Shown here: positions 8,141 to 16,900 of the stretch, one piece after another
Layout of the letters: every line of letters begins with the position of its first letter
Numbering within the stretch: position 1 is the stretch's first letter
Assembly (NCBI GenBank): GCA_900315205.1
Contig: OMYF01000013.1
Coordinates: 1 to 51,402 of the forward strand
Reading direction: 5' to 3'
DNA from: an uncultured Acidaminococcus sp.
Lineage (GTDB): Bacteria > Bacillota > Negativicutes > Acidaminococcales > Acidaminococcaceae
Length of the DNA: 51,402 nt
Position numbers and translations under genes: made by a program
Notes under the pieces: model-generated
Databases searched by the model: none
Told to the model about the DNA's origin: nothing
What the model saw: only the letters and a program-made list of their open reading frames with translations

Positions 8141-9670
8141 CTACGAACGGATGCTCGTGCGCAGCTGGATGGCTTCGCTCAGATGTGCTTCGGTGATGAT
8201 TTCGCTCTGTTCCAAATCCGCCACGGTCCGTGCCACTTTGATGATGCGGTCATGGCTGCGGGCACTGAGCCCCAGGGCCGTGAAATACTGTTCCAGCATC
8301 CGTCGGGCGCCCTCTGTCAGGGGACAGAATTTTTTGATTTCTTTCCGGCCCATGCCGGCATTGGCAAACAGATGGGTCCCCTTCAGCCTCTCGCTCTGGA
8401 TGCGGCGGGCCGCGATGACCCTCTCCCGGATGGAGCGGGAACTCTCCGCCGGCGCTCCTCCCTGGATTTCGCTGTACTGCAGGCGGGGCACATGGATCTG
8501 GATATCGATCCGGTCCAGGAGCGGACCGGAGATTTTCTTATGGTACCGGGCAATTTCACCGGGACTGCAGGTACAGTGATGCACACCATCCTCTTCGCCC
8601 CAGAAACCGCAGGGACAGGGATTCTGGGCCGCTACAAGGATAAAATCGGCAGGAAAGGTCATCGTTGCCTGCACGCGGCTCACTACGGCGACCCGGTCTT
8701 CCAGGGGCTGCCGGAGCGATTCCAGGGAGCTGCGGGTGAATTCGGGCAGCTCATCCAAAAACAACACTCCATGATGGCTCAGCGTCACTTCCCCCGGTTT
8801 CGGGATGGTGCCCCCGCCGATCAGAGCATTGTTCGAAATGGTATGGTGCGGGCTCCTGAAAGGCCGTTCCCAGACGATGCCGCGGCGGTGTTCCATGAAT
8901 CCAGACACACTGTAGATTTTCGTCACTTCGAGCGCCTCTTCCTCGGTCATGGGCGGCAGGATCGTGGGGAGGCGGCGGGCCAGCATGGTCTTGCCGGCTC
9001 CGGGCGCTCCCACCATCAGGACATTGTGGCCCCCTGCTGCAGCGATTTCGAGGGCCCGCTTGGCTACAGTCTGCCCCTGCACCTCGGCAAAATCCACGGA
9101 GGACGCAAGAGCCTGCTCCGTCCCGGGCGCTGTCCGGGGGACCGGGGCAAGGAGCCTGCGTTTCTGCAGATGTGCTGCGATCTCATTCAGGCTGGAAGCC
9201 GCATAGACCTCTATGCCGTCGACCAGTGCCCCTTCTTCCGCGTTGCCCCGGGGAATGAAAATGGCTTTCCGGTGTTCCTCCCGGGCCCGCAGGATCATCG
9301 GAAGGATCCCGTTCACCGGACGCAGCGCGCCGTCAAGGGAAAGTTCCCCCACAAAGACCGGTGCGCCCGCTTCCTTTTCGGGCACCGCCCCCGTCGCGGC
9401 CAGGATCCCGATGGCGATGGGAAGATCCAGGCCGGCCCCGTCTTTTTTCAGGTCCGCCGGGGCCAGATTGACCGTGATGTGCGTTTCCGGGAAACGGAAT
9501 GCCGAATTCCGGATCGCCGCCGGGACCCGTTCCCGGGCCTCGCGGACAGCCGCGTCGGGCAGTCCGACGATTTCCACGGTTCCTTTATTTCCCCTTCCTA
9601 TATCGACCTCCACGGCTACCATCGCTCCGTCGATCCCGCAGGTCGTCTCTCCCCAAATCCGTGCGTACAT
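8141..9670 (-). CDS. comM: YifB/ComM family Mg-chelatase-like AAA+ ATPase
   Basis: 509 residues, normal for the family. An N-terminal Lon-protease-like (ChlI) domain is followed by an AAA+ core with Walker A GAPGAGKTM near 221 and a C-terminal Mg-chelatase domain including a CPCGFWG cysteine motif. ComM is a hexameric helicase that promotes branch migration during natural transformation. Its neighbours, prepilin peptidase and PilM-N-O, fit that role. AAGGAG precedes the ATG; the gene starts 57 bp after yraN. Confidence 0.93.
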   Translation of the reverse strand: MYARIWGETTCGIDGAMVAVEVDIGRGNKGTVEIVGLPDAAVREARERVPAAIRNSAFRFPETHITVNLAPADLKKDGAGLDLPIAIGILAATGAVPEKEAGAPVFVGELSLDGALRPVNGILPMILRAREEHRKAIFIPRGNAEEGALVDGIEVYAASSLNEIAAHLQKRRLLAPVPRTAPGTEQALASSVDFAEVQGQTVAKRALEIAAAGGHNVLMVGAPGAGKTMLARRLPTILPPMTEEEALEVTKIYSVSGFMEHRRGIVWERPFRSPHHTISNNALIGGGTIPKPGEVTLSHHGVLFLDELPEFTRSSLESLRQPLEDRVAVVSRVQATMTFPADFILVAAQNPCPCGFWGEEDGVHHCTCSPGEIARYHKKISGPLLDRIDIQIHVPRLQYSEIQGGAPAESSRSIRERVIAARRIQSERLKGTHLFANAGMGRKEIKKFCPLTEGARRMLEQYFTALGLSARSHDRIIKVARTVADLEQSEIITEAHLSEAIQLRTSIRS

Positions 9671-9727
9671 AACTTTGGATGCTCCTTGTGCTGAATATGA
9701 CAGTGTATTGTATCCTGCGGCGGCGCT

Positions 9728-10090
9728 TCACCGGAACCAGCCCTGCAGATGCCGGATGTGGATCTGCCCGTACCGGTCGAGGATCTCCAGTACATCGAAC
9801 CGGATCTTTCGGCCATAGAGCCGGTGCTGCCGCAAAAAGATGCGGGCCGCCGCCCGGAGATGGCGTTCTTTTTCTTCCGTGACCGCGTCCGCCGGGCGTC
9901 CGAAACGCTCGCTGCGCCGGCTCTTGACCTCCACGAAGACAATGGTTCCGTCCCGGGCGGCCACGATGTCCAGTTCACCCCGGACAGTCCGGAAATTGCG
10001 GGCCAGGATCTCGTACCCCTTATCCCGCAGATACACGGCGGCCATGCGTTCGCCCCACTGTCCGAAACGGGCCGTCTCGGGCGCCGTCAT
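9728..10090 (-). CDS. yraN: UPF0102 family endonuclease-like protein YraN
   Basis: 120 residues, the usual size. It shows the PD-(D/E)XK-type pattern of the family: RTVRGELDIVA with E and D, then FVEVKSRRS carrying the E-x-K. The fold is Holliday-junction-resolvase-like; its biological role is not established, though it commonly sits near rnhB and comM. The ATG overlaps the rnhB stop by 4 bp (ATGA), so translation is coupled. Confidence 0.92.
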   Translation of the reverse strand: MTAPETARFGQWGERMAAVYLRDKGYEILARNFRTVRGELDIVAARDGTIVFVEVKSRRSERFGRPADAVTEEKERHLRAAARIFLRQHRLYGRKIRFDVLEILDRYGQIHIRHLQGWFR

Positions 10091-10896
10091 TTGAGTGTCA
10101 GCAGCTGGTCCTCGCTGACCGCAGGCCCCGGATCGTCATGGGCAGCCTGGGATTTCAGCGGCTCATAGCTGCGGCGGTGCCAGGGCGAAGGGCCGTACTG
10201 TGCCAGCGCCTGCATATGGAGCTGGGAGCCATAGCCTTTATGCCCGGCAAAACCGTACTGCGGATACTTTCCGTCCAGCTCCGTCATGATGCGGTCACGG
10301 GTCACTTTGGCAATGATGGAAGCTGCCGCGATGGCAGCGCTCCTGCTGTCCCCGCGGACCATATCGAGGACGGGAAGGCCGGGTAGATCGAGCGGCATGG
10401 CATCAGTCAGCGCCTGCCCCGGCCGCGTGCTGAGGTGGGTCAGACACTGCGTCATGGCATATCGGGCAGCCTGATAGATATTCATCTCATCGATTTCCCG
10501 CGGCCCCAGGATACTCACCGTGATCGCCACGGCCTGCGCGCGGATCTCATCATAGAGCGCTTCCCGGCGTCTTGGCGTCACCTGCTTGGAATCGTTGAGG
10601 CCCGGCAGGTCGATCGTATGCGGCAGGATGACCGCGGCCGTCACGAGAGGCCCCGCCAGGGGACCGCGTCCCGCTTCATCGCAGCCGGCCACATATTCCA
10701 CGCCCTTCTCCCAGAAGGCCCGTTCCGGGGCCATCAGTCTTTCCAGCCGGGCCGTTTCCGCACGGGCGGCAGCCTGCCGCTTTTCGTAGGCGGCGAGGAG
10801 TTTCTGCACACCCTTCCGCGGGTCGGCCCGGAAAAGTGCCAATGCTTCTTCCGAAGGCGACCCGGCAAGTATCGTCCTGATTTCCTCTATTTTCAT
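10087..10896 (-). CDS. rnhB: Ribonuclease HII
   Basis: 269 residues. It cleaves RNA in RNA-DNA hybrids and removes misincorporated ribonucleotides. The DEAGRGPLAGP motif carries the first catalytic acidic residues; the later DSR and SIIAKVTRD motifs are present. About 65 extra N-terminal residues precede the catalytic core, as in several Firmicute RNase HII proteins. The ATG at 10896 is chosen because an extended -10 element at 10925-10933 would place transcription start after the upstream ATG codons. Confidence 0.95.
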   Translation of the reverse strand: MKIEEIRTILAGSPSEEALALFRADPRKGVQKLLAAYEKRQAAARAETARLERLMAPERAFWEKGVEYVAGCDEAGRGPLAGPLVTAAVILPHTIDLPGLNDSKQVTPRRREALYDEIRAQAVAITVSILGPREIDEMNIYQAARYAMTQCLTHLSTRPGQALTDAMPLDLPGLPVLDMVRGDSRSAAIAAASIIAKVTRDRIMTELDGKYPQYGFAGHKGYGSQLHMQALAQYGPSPWHRRSYEPLKSQAAHDDPGPAVSEDQLLTLK

Positions 10897-10924
10897 AAGA
10901 TCATCTCCCTGCATGCATGGCGCC

Positions 10925-10933
10925 ATTATATCA
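10925..10933 (-). promoter_or_regulatory. Extended -10 promoter for rnhB-yraN-comM
   Basis: The minus strand reads TGATATAAT, a perfect -10 with the extended TG. No good -35 is visible. It would give a leader of about 20 nt before the rnhB ATG. The rest of the 10897-11197 gap holds the terminator at 11011-11057 and nothing else recognisable. Confidence 0.65.
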
Positions 10934-11010
10934 TGAAACTCCGCCCGCCGGGTCCGCTTTGGGTGTGAACGGGCCAAAAACGGGAGCGAACGGAAAAATC
11001 TGCCTGCAAA

Positions 11011-11057
11011 ATAAAAAATGCAGGGGCAGTGAAATCATGCGTTCACTGCCCCTGCAT
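11011..11057 (-). terminator. Intrinsic terminator of the trmD-rbgA block
   Basis: A 16-bp perfect stem (11018-11033 and 11042-11057, ATGCAGGGGCAGTGAA) with an 8-nt loop is followed on the minus strand by TTTTTATTTT. It lies about 140 bp downstream of rbgA and upstream of the rnhB promoter. Confidence 0.93.
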
Positions 11058-11197
11058 CAGGTCCATTGTCCCATGCTCCGGAATGCCGGAGCCTCCCTGC
11101 CGGGAATTGCATCTCTGTGCTGTTTTCCTGCAGTGTGCCATCCTTTTTAAAGTAGCTTGCCGCAGGACTGAAAGGGCGGAATCTTCCCTCTCCCGTC

Positions 11198-12070
11198 TCA
11201 GGGTTTTTCAAGGCTCATGGGTCCGAGCCTGCCGAACTTGAAATCCCGCAGGATCAGATCCACGGTCTTTGGCAGGTTGAGTTCGCCGCCGGCTTTGATA
11301 GCGCCCCGCGCCGTCCCGATCTTTGCCTCGGCCGTGCGGGCCGTCTCCCCATCTTCCAGCGTGATCCCATACGCCGCCGCGAGCTGCTGCGGGTACAGCC
11401 GCAGCAAACGGGTCAGCAGGATGGCCGCAGCAGTCTCCCGGTCAAAGATATCTTCTTTGATGGCCCCTGTCACAGCCAGGTTGAAGCCCGTCTCAGCCTG
11501 TTCGAACTTGGGCCAGAGCACGCCCGGTGTATCGAGGAGCTCGATGCCCCTGCCGATCTCGACCCACTGGGTCTGCCGCGTGACGCCCGGCTTGTTCTGC
11601 GTCACCGTCTTGTTTTTGCCCAGGAGGCGGTTGATGAGCGTCGATTTGCCCACATTCGGGATGCCGACGATCATGACCCGGACAGGATGGTTGCGCACGC
11701 CTTTCTTGAGCCATTTGTCCACGACGGGCTGCCCGGCTTCACGGATCGCAGAAAGGAGCGCTCTCGTTCCGCGTCCCTTCTGGCAGTCCACTTCCAGGGC
11801 CTTCAGTCCCTCTTCCCGGAATGCGGCCAGCCACTGCTGGGTCACGTCAGGATCTGCCATATCCGTCTTGCTGAGTGCCACGATCCGGGTCTTCTGCCCG
11901 ATGAGGCGCTGCAGCAGAGGGTTGGCACTGGAACGGGGGATCCGCGCGTCCAGCATTTCCACGACCACATCGACCAGCCTGAGCTGGCTCTCCATCTCCC
12001 GCCGGGCCTTTGTCATATGGCCGGGGAACCACTGGATGGAAAAAGCATAGCCTTCAAGAAGTTCTTTCAT
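11198..12070 (-). CDS. rbgA: Ribosome biogenesis GTPase RbgA (YlqF)
   Basis: 290 residues. A circularly permuted GTPase needed for late assembly of the 50S subunit. Motif order confirms the permutation: G4-like SKTDMAD (near 66) precedes G1 GIPNVGKSTL (near 126) and G3 DTPGVL (near 175). The C-terminal ANTAR-like RNA-binding domain follows. GGAGG precedes the ATG; lepB ends 14 bp upstream, so the two are co-transcribed. Confidence 0.95.
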   Translation of the reverse strand: MKELLEGYAFSIQWFPGHMTKARREMESQLRLVDVVVEMLDARIPRSSANPLLQRLIGQKTRIVALSKTDMADPDVTQQWLAAFREEGLKALEVDCQKGRGTRALLSAIREAGQPVVDKWLKKGVRNHPVRVMIVGIPNVGKSTLINRLLGKNKTVTQNKPGVTRQTQWVEIGRGIELLDTPGVLWPKFEQAETGFNLAVTGAIKEDIFDRETAAAILLTRLLRLYPQQLAAAYGITLEDGETARTAEAKIGTARGAIKAGGELNLPKTVDLILRDFKFGRLGPMSLEKP

Positions 12071-12084
12071 GACCGGATCCCTCC

Positions 12085-12624
12085 TCAGGGCAGCGACTTA
12101 AAGGCGCTGATCGGCCAGAACACGACACTGGCTTTGCCCTTGACGAGTTTCAGGTCCACGAAGCCCACATCGGAGTACCGGCTGTCCTCGGAATTGTTCC
12201 GGTTGTCGCCCATGACGAAGATGAATCCTTTCGGCACGGTCACTTTCGGATAATTGGTATGGAATGGTTCCTTGATATACGATTCATCGATGGCTTCGCC
12301 ATTGACAAACGTTTTGCCGTCCCGGATCTCGATGCTGTCCCCGCCCGTTGCGATGACACGCTTGATGAAATCGCGCCGCGTGTCACTGGGATATTTGAAG
12401 ACGATGATCTCTCCCTTTTTGGGATCGCGGGTGTAATAGACGAGCTTGTTGACGATGAGGCGCTCCTCGTTCTGCAGCGTCGGTCTCATGGAAGGACCCG
12501 AAACCATATACGGTTCCACCAGGAAGGTCCGGATCCCGAATGCCAGCACGACAGCGACGATGATGGAGATCAGCCAGTCGCTCGCCGTATCCTGCCAGCT
12601 TTTTTCTTTCTTTTCTTCAGTCAT
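12085..12624 (-). CDS. lepB: Signal peptidase I
   Basis: 179 residues, typical of the Gram-positive-type enzyme. There is one N-terminal membrane anchor (about 17-37). The catalytic serine lies in SGPSMRPT and the lysine in DFIKRVIATGGD; the MGDNRNNSEDSR box is intact. It cleaves signal peptides of secreted proteins on the outer face of the cytoplasmic membrane. An AAGGTGG site precedes the start. It lies between rplS and rbgA, the usual Firmicute position. Confidence 0.95.
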   Translation of the reverse strand: MTEEKKEKSWQDTASDWLISIIVAVVLAFGIRTFLVEPYMVSGPSMRPTLQNEERLIVNKLVYYTRDPKKGEIIVFKYPSDTRRDFIKRVIATGGDSIEIRDGKTFVNGEAIDESYIKEPFHTNYPKVTVPKGFIFVMGDNRNNSEDSRYSDVGFVDLKLVKGKASVVFWPISAFKSLP

Positions 12625-12684
12625 ATTCTGCCACCTTGCTGAACTCCCCTGTCACGGGCCCACTGGCCGTTTCGTGCAGGGGGA

Positions 12685-12721
12685 TAAAAAAAGAGGAACT
12701 GGTCCACCAGTCCCCCTTCCT
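12685..12721 (-). terminator. Intrinsic terminator after rplS
   Basis: On the minus strand AGGGGGACTGG, TGGA loop, CCAGTTCCTCT, then seven T. Several G-U pairs extend the lower stem. It would reduce readthrough from the highly expressed rplS into lepB. Confidence 0.82.
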
Positions 12722-12730
12722 ATTTTCCAA

Positions 12731-13072
12731 TTAGCGGCGTTCCTTGATGCGGGCAGCCTTACCAGTGAGTTTGCGCAGATAGTACAGCTTCGCTCTGCGA
12801 ACCACACCGCGATGGGAAACGACAATCTTTTCCAGACGCGGAGAATGGACCGGGAACGTTCTTTCAACGCCAACACCGGAAGCAATGCGGCGGACCGTAA
12901 ACATTTCACGGACACCGGAGCCATTGCGGGAAATGCAGACACCTTCAAACAGCTGGACACGTTCGCGGTTGCCTTCAACGACCTTAACGTATACTTTCAG
13001 GGTATCGCCAGGACGGAATTCAGGAATGTCAGAACGCAGCTGTTCTTTTTCAATTGCTTCGATAATATTCAT
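12731..13072 (-). CDS. rplS: Large ribosomal subunit protein bL19
   Basis: 113 residues, full length. Recognised by [13 protein letters not shown] near the N-terminus and [15 protein letters not shown]-like sequence (here [12 protein letters not shown]) in the centre, with a basic C-terminus. It sits at the 30S-50S interface. GAGGAGG precedes the ATG. It has its own promoter just after trmD and a terminator after it. Confidence 0.97.
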   Translation of the reverse strand: MNIIEAIEKEQLRSDIPEFRPGDTLKVYVKVVEGNRERVQLFEGVCISRNGSGVREMFTVRRIASGVGVERTFPVHSPRLEKIVVSHRGVVRRAKLYYLRKLTGKAARIKERR

Positions 13073-13152
13073 TTTTTCCTCCTCAGAATCCTAAGACGTT
13101 CATGTCCAGCCCACGCGCTGACAGCGGACCGTCCGTTATGCATACGCTGTGT

Positions 13153-13181
13153 ATTATATCATAAGGGAAAAACCAGCGCAA
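13153..13181 (-). promoter_or_regulatory. Promoter for rplS
   Basis: The minus strand reads TTGCGC, 17 nt, TATAAT, immediately downstream of the trmD stop. The predicted leader is about 70 nt. Confidence 0.7.
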
Positions 13182-13200
13182 GAAATTTCCCTCCAAAACC

Positions 13201-13956
13201 TCATCCCTCACCGGGCTGCTTTGTTTTTTCCTCTTCCAGCATTTCCAGGAAGAGCGCTCCGTCCCCTTTCTGCCAGTGCATACGCCCCAGCAGTTCCGGG
13301 CGGCAGCGGTACGTGGCACGCAATGCTTCTTTACGGCGCCAGCGGGCAATGGCCGCATGGTTCCCCGAAAGGAGGACCTCCGGGACCTGTCTGCCTTCAT
13401 AACAGACCGGCCGTGTGTATTGCGGATATTCGAGCAGCACATCGGCAAAGGAATCTTCCTCGGCACTGACCATCTTGCCGAGGACGCCGGGCAAAAAGCG
13501 GGCCACCGCATCCATGATGCACAGCGCCGGGAGTTCTCCGCCCGTCAGTACGAAATCTCCCACGGAAAGGCGCAGATCCGCCCGTTCCAGGATGCGTTCA
13601 TCGAATCCTTCGTAGTGGCCGCAGAGAAAGATCAAATCCCTGCCGGCAGCGGCGAGGGCTTCCACCCGGGGCTGGCGCAGCGGTTCCCCGACGGGCGTCA
13701 GGGCCACTGTCAGGGCGTCCGGTGCGAGTTCCCGGGCCCGGTCAAGGGCCTTGCAGTATGTCCCGGCCTGCAGCACCATGCCGGCGCCGCCTCCGCACGG
13801 CGACGCATCGACACTGCGGTGCCGGTCCGTCGCATAATCCCGGGGATTGATGCAGGTCACGGAGACAAGGCCCTGCTCCACGGCCCGCCCGATAATGCTC
13901 ACGCGGGACGCCTGCTCAATCATTTCCGGAAAAAGAGTGATGAATATAAATTCCAT
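13201..13956 (-). CDS. trmD: tRNA (guanine-37 N1)-methyltransferase
   Basis: 251 residues. A SPOUT-class trefoil-knot enzyme that makes m1G37 and prevents frameshifting. The knot signature LCGHYEGFDERI and the SVGDFVLTGGELPAL loop are intact. The N-terminus MEFIFITLFPEM matches the family, so the ATG at 13956 is preferred over an in-frame GTG four codons upstream. It starts just after the rimM stop. Confidence 0.95.
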   Translation of the reverse strand: MEFIFITLFPEMIEQASRVSIIGRAVEQGLVSVTCINPRDYATDRHRSVDASPCGGGAGMVLQAGTYCKALDRARELAPDALTVALTPVGEPLRQPRVEALAAAGRDLIFLCGHYEGFDERILERADLRLSVGDFVLTGGELPALCIMDAVARFLPGVLGKMVSAEEDSFADVLLEYPQYTRPVCYEGRQVPEVLLSGNHAAIARWRRKEALRATYRCRPELLGRMHWQKGDGALFLEMLEEEKTKQPGEG

Positions 13957-13958
13957 AT

Positions 13959-14453
13959 TCAGATCCACTCCGGAAGCCTGACGGTCACTGTACGCTTCTC
14001 CCAGTCGATGTCCAGGATATTATCTTCGATGGCGGCAACCATGAGTTCCTTCCCTTCCGGGGTGGCGATGACGAACACGTCCGTCGTCGCCGGCGTGATG
14101 ACATCCTTCATGGTCCCGACCAGGGTCCCGTCCGGGGTGCTGACGGTAAAGCCCAGGATATCCCGCACATAGAACTGACCTTCCGGCAGGGGCGGCAGTT
14201 CATCGGGTTCCACCACGATTTCCCGGCCTCGCAGCAGTTCCGCCTCATCCATGGTCGTCACTTCCCGCGTCTGCATCAGCAGCACGTTCTTGTGCTGCCG
14301 CAGCGACAGGACCGTGAGCTCCCGGCCATTGTCGAGACGGACTTTCTTTCTGTCGGCGTACCGCTCGGGATGCTCCGTCAGCGGCATGATACGAAATTCG
14401 CCCCGCACGCCATGCGGGGCGACAATTCTGCCAATCACGATCTTCTGTTCCAT
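13959..14453 (-). CDS. rimM: Ribosome maturation factor RimM
   Basis: 164 residues with an N-terminal RimM beta-barrel (IGRIVAPHGVRGEFR) and a C-terminal PRC-barrel (YVRDILGFTV, then TDVFVIATPEGKELMVAA). It assists 16S processing and 30S head assembly. The frame opens 15 codons upstream, but family alignment favours the ATG at 14453, four bases after the ylqD stop; its own ribosome site is weak, suggesting coupling. Confidence 0.95.
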   Translation of the reverse strand: MEQKIVIGRIVAPHGVRGEFRIMPLTEHPERYADRKKVRLDNGRELTVLSLRQHKNVLLMQTREVTTMDEAELLRGREIVVEPDELPPLPEGQFYVRDILGFTVSTPDGTLVGTMKDVITPATTDVFVIATPEGKELMVAAIEDNILDIDWEKRTVTVRLPEWI

Positions 14454-14457
14454 AGGA

Positions 14458-14865
14458 TCACGCTCTGAAGGCAATGACCTTGCCGTCTTCGACGACAATT
14501 TCTGCTCCCATCAGGGCTTCCAGATCGGAACCGATGGTGATTTCCACAGAACGCTCCAGGGTGCCGTGACCGATTTCACTGCCGATTTCCAGGTTATTGG
14601 CTCTTTCGAGCTTGTCCTTCAATTCCTGCAGTGCATGGCCGCGCTGGTTCTTTTCATACTCGATGCGTTCCCGCATCCCTTCCAGGGCCATGGGGTTCGC
14701 GTTGGCATGTTCGTTCAGCGATTTCCTGGCATCGAACTGGAACTGTTCGAAATCCAGCTCAGCAGCCTGGACCTGACGTTTCATATCCGCGACGATTTTG
14801 GTTTTAAGATCTTCCGTAACCTTCGATTTGACGGTCACAGGAATGACGATGGTCATTTTATCCAT
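14458..14865 (-). CDS. ylqD: YlqD family protein
   Basis: 135 residues matching the YlqD family of Firmicutes, found between khpA and rimM. The middle (about 25-95) is charged and predicted coiled coil; the C-terminus SDLEALMGAEIVVEDGKVIA looks like a small beta domain. Function is not known. AAAGGTGG precedes the ATG. Confidence 0.82.
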   Translation of the reverse strand: MDKMTIVIPVTVKSKVTEDLKTKIVADMKRQVQAAELDFEQFQFDARKSLNEHANANPMALEGMRERIEYEKNQRGHALQELKDKLERANNLEIGSEIGHGTLERSVEITIGSDLEALMGAEIVVEDGKVIAFRA

Positions 14866-14877
14866 GATAACCCACCT

Positions 14878-15105
14878 TTAACCAATATCTACGATCACTC
14901 TTACGTTTTCACGGGTCGCAGCGGCTTTCATCACCAGACGGATGGCCTTGGCGATGCGCCCCTGCTTGCCGATGACTTTTCCCATATCATCAGGTGCCAC
15001 GTGGAGTTTGAGGACAACGGAGGAACCCCGTCTCTCCTCCTCCACCCGGACCTCGGAAGGATGATTGACGATAGCCTTAGCAATGACTTCAACTATCTCT
15101 TTCAT
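14878..15105 (-). CDS. khpA: KH-domain RNA-binding protein KhpA
   Basis: 75 residues: a single KH domain with the GKVIGKQGR (G-x-x-G) RNA-binding loop. In other Firmicutes KhpA pairs with KhpB (Jag/EloR) and affects cell elongation and RNA levels. It sits between rpsP and ylqD, its usual place. AAGGAGGG precedes the ATG. Confidence 0.93.
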   Translation of the reverse strand: MKEIVEVIAKAIVNHPSEVRVEEERRGSSVVLKLHVAPDDMGKVIGKQGRIAKAIRLVMKAAATRENVRVIVDIG

Positions 15106-15117
15106 ATCGTTCCCTCC

Positions 15118-15390
15118 TTATTTGCCGGCCTTTTCCTGAGCGAACCTGGTCATCAGGCCTCTCTTGCTGAACATGGAGCGGACCGTATCAGTCGGCTGTG
15201 CGCCCTTCTTCAGCCAGGCAACTGCCTTTTCCTCATCGATGTTGATCACGGCAGGATCAACAGTGGAATCGTAGGTACCTACGGTTTCGATGAAACGGCC
15301 GTCACGCGGAGAACGTTCGTCAGCAACGACAATGCGGTAGAAAGGGCTCTTTTTAGCACCCATACGTTTTAAACGAATCTTTACTGCCAC
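15118..15390 (-). CDS. rpsP: Small ribosomal subunit protein bS16
   Basis: 90 residues. Core motif [17 protein letters not shown] and [17 protein letters not shown] are diagnostic. A GTG at 15399 is in frame but lies inside the AAGGAGG ribosome site; the GTG at 15390, eight bases after that site, gives the family N-terminus VAVKIRLKR (initiating Met) and is preferred. Follows ffh by 27 bp. Confidence 0.95.
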   Translation of the reverse strand: MAVKIRLKRMGAKKSPFYRIVVADERSPRDGRFIETVGTYDSTVDPAVINIDEEKAVAWLKKGAQPTDTVRSMFSKRGLMTRFAQEKAGK

Positions 15391-15417
15391 AATTTTCACC
15401 TCCTTAAAAAAATCAAT

Positions 15418-16764
15418 TTATTGCATGAAAGGCAGTTTGAATCTGCCCTTCCGTGCATACTTGTTCATGCCCTGCATGGTCTTCATCATCTTCCGGCTCT
15501 CCTCGAACTGCTTGAGGAGACGGTTGACGGCCTGGACATTCTGTCCGCAGCCGGCGGCGATGCGCTTGCGGCGGGAACCGTTGATGATGCGGGGATTCGC
15601 CCGTTCCTTCGGAGTCATCGAAGTGATGATGGCTTCCAGCCGGCGGACTTCCTTCCCGTCCAGATCGATATCACCGATCTGCTTGCTGATCTTTCCCATG
15701 CCGGGGATCATGTCGAGGATGGATCCGAGGGACCCCAGTTTCTTGACCTGTTTCATCTGATCCAGGAACATATCCAGGGTGAACTCGTTCTTCTTCATGG
15801 ATTCAGCCAGTTTTTTGGCTTCTTCCACGTCGATGGCCTCCTGGGCTTTCTCGATCAGGGAAAGCACATCCCCCATCCCGAGGATGCGGGAAGCCATTCT
15901 GTCAGGATAAAAGGGATCCAAAGCATCGAGCTTTTCTCCCATACCCACGAATTTCACAGGGCAGTCGGCCACGGCCTTGACGCTGAGGACGGCACCGCCC
16001 CGGGCATCGCCGTCGAGCTTTGTCACCACAAGGCCCGTGATGCCCAGTGCCTTGTTGAAGGCATCCGCCACAGTGACGGCATCCTGACCGGTCATCGCGT
16101 CGACGACAAGAAGGATCTCATTGGGATTTACAGCGGCTTTGATGTCCTTGAGCTCGCCCATCAGTTTTTCATCGATGTGCAGACGGCCCGCCGTATCGAT
16201 CAGGATCGTATCGCAGAGCAGTTCGCTGGCCCGTTTCAGGGAAGCTTTTGCGATCTCCACAGGGGAAACCTTGTCCCCCATCGAAAAAACCGGCATGTCG
16301 AGCTGCCTGCCGATGACTTCGAGCTGGGTGACAGCTGCCGGGCGGTACACGTCAGCGGCCACCATCAGGGGCCGTTTCCCGTTCTTTCTCAGGTAATTGG
16401 CCAGCTTGCCGACGGAAGTCGTCTTGCCGGCGCCCTGAAGGCCGACGAGCATGATGATGGTCGGCGGATTGGCCGAGAAATTCAGCTTGCTCTGCGTGCC
16501 GCCGAGCAGATTGATCAGTTCCTCATGGACGATCTTGACAATGTACTGTCCCGCCGTAAGGTTGGGATCGACCTGCTGTCCCTGGGCTCTTTCCTTGATT
16601 TTTGAAGTAAATTCCTTGACGACCTTGAAGTTGACGTCGGCTTCCAGAAGAGCCAGCCGCACTTCGCGCAGCGTCTCTTTGAGATCCTGTTCGGTCACGG
16701 TCTTGTGGCCGCGGATCTTCTGGATGGCTGCTGTCAGCTTGTCGGTCAGCATTTCAAATGCCAT
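15418..16764 (-). CDS. ffh: Signal recognition particle protein Ffh
   Basis: 448 residues. The N-domain helical bundle is followed by the SRP-type GTPase (G1 GLQGAGKTTS near 107, DTAGR, TKLDGDARGG) and a methionine-rich M domain that binds SRP RNA and signal sequences. It targets membrane proteins co-translationally. The ATG at 16764 matches homologues (MAFEMLTDKL); the site AAGCAGG is modest. A strong promoter lies at 16819-16847. Confidence 0.96.
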   Translation of the reverse strand: MAFEMLTDKLTAAIQKIRGHKTVTEQDLKETLREVRLALLEADVNFKVVKEFTSKIKERAQGQQVDPNLTAGQYIVKIVHEELINLLGGTQSKLNFSANPPTIIMLVGLQGAGKTTSVGKLANYLRKNGKRPLMVAADVYRPAAVTQLEVIGRQLDMPVFSMGDKVSPVEIAKASLKRASELLCDTILIDTAGRLHIDEKLMGELKDIKAAVNPNEILLVVDAMTGQDAVTVADAFNKALGITGLVVTKLDGDARGGAVLSVKAVADCPVKFVGMGEKLDALDPFYPDRMASRILGMGDVLSLIEKAQEAIDVEEAKKLAESMKKNEFTLDMFLDQMKQVKKLGSLGSILDMIPGMGKISKQIGDIDLDGKEVRRLEAIITSMTPKERANPRIINGSRRKRIAAGCGQNVQAVNRLLKQFEESRKMMKTMQGMNKYARKGRFKLPFMQ

Positions 16765-16818
16765 CGTGTACCTGCTTTCCTGACGCAAAAGGCAGTCCGC
16801 CCTTCGTCAACGTTGCTT

Positions 16819-16847
16819 AGTATACATGAGTTTTCGTTTTGTGTCAA
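16819..16847 (-). promoter_or_regulatory. Promoter for the ffh-rpsP-trmD operon
   Basis: The minus strand reads TTGACA, 17 nt, TATACT, close to consensus. Two nested inverted repeats overlap or abut the -35 (see 16841-16881). Confidence 0.88.
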
Positions 16848-16881
16848 GTATTTTTACTTGACACGTTGAAAGTAAAAATAC
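16841..16881. promoter_or_regulatory. Nested inverted repeats at the ffh -35 region
   Basis: GTGTCAAGT (16841-16849) pairs with ACTTGACAC (16856-16864). A second 12-bp pair, GTATTTTTACTT (16848-16859) and AAGTAAAAATAC (16870-16881), overlaps it and is mutually exclusive with it. They could be operator half-sites or an RNA switch at the 3' end of the ylxM transcript. Confidence 0.6.
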
Positions 16882-16900
16882 GTTGCTCCCGGCACGGCGC

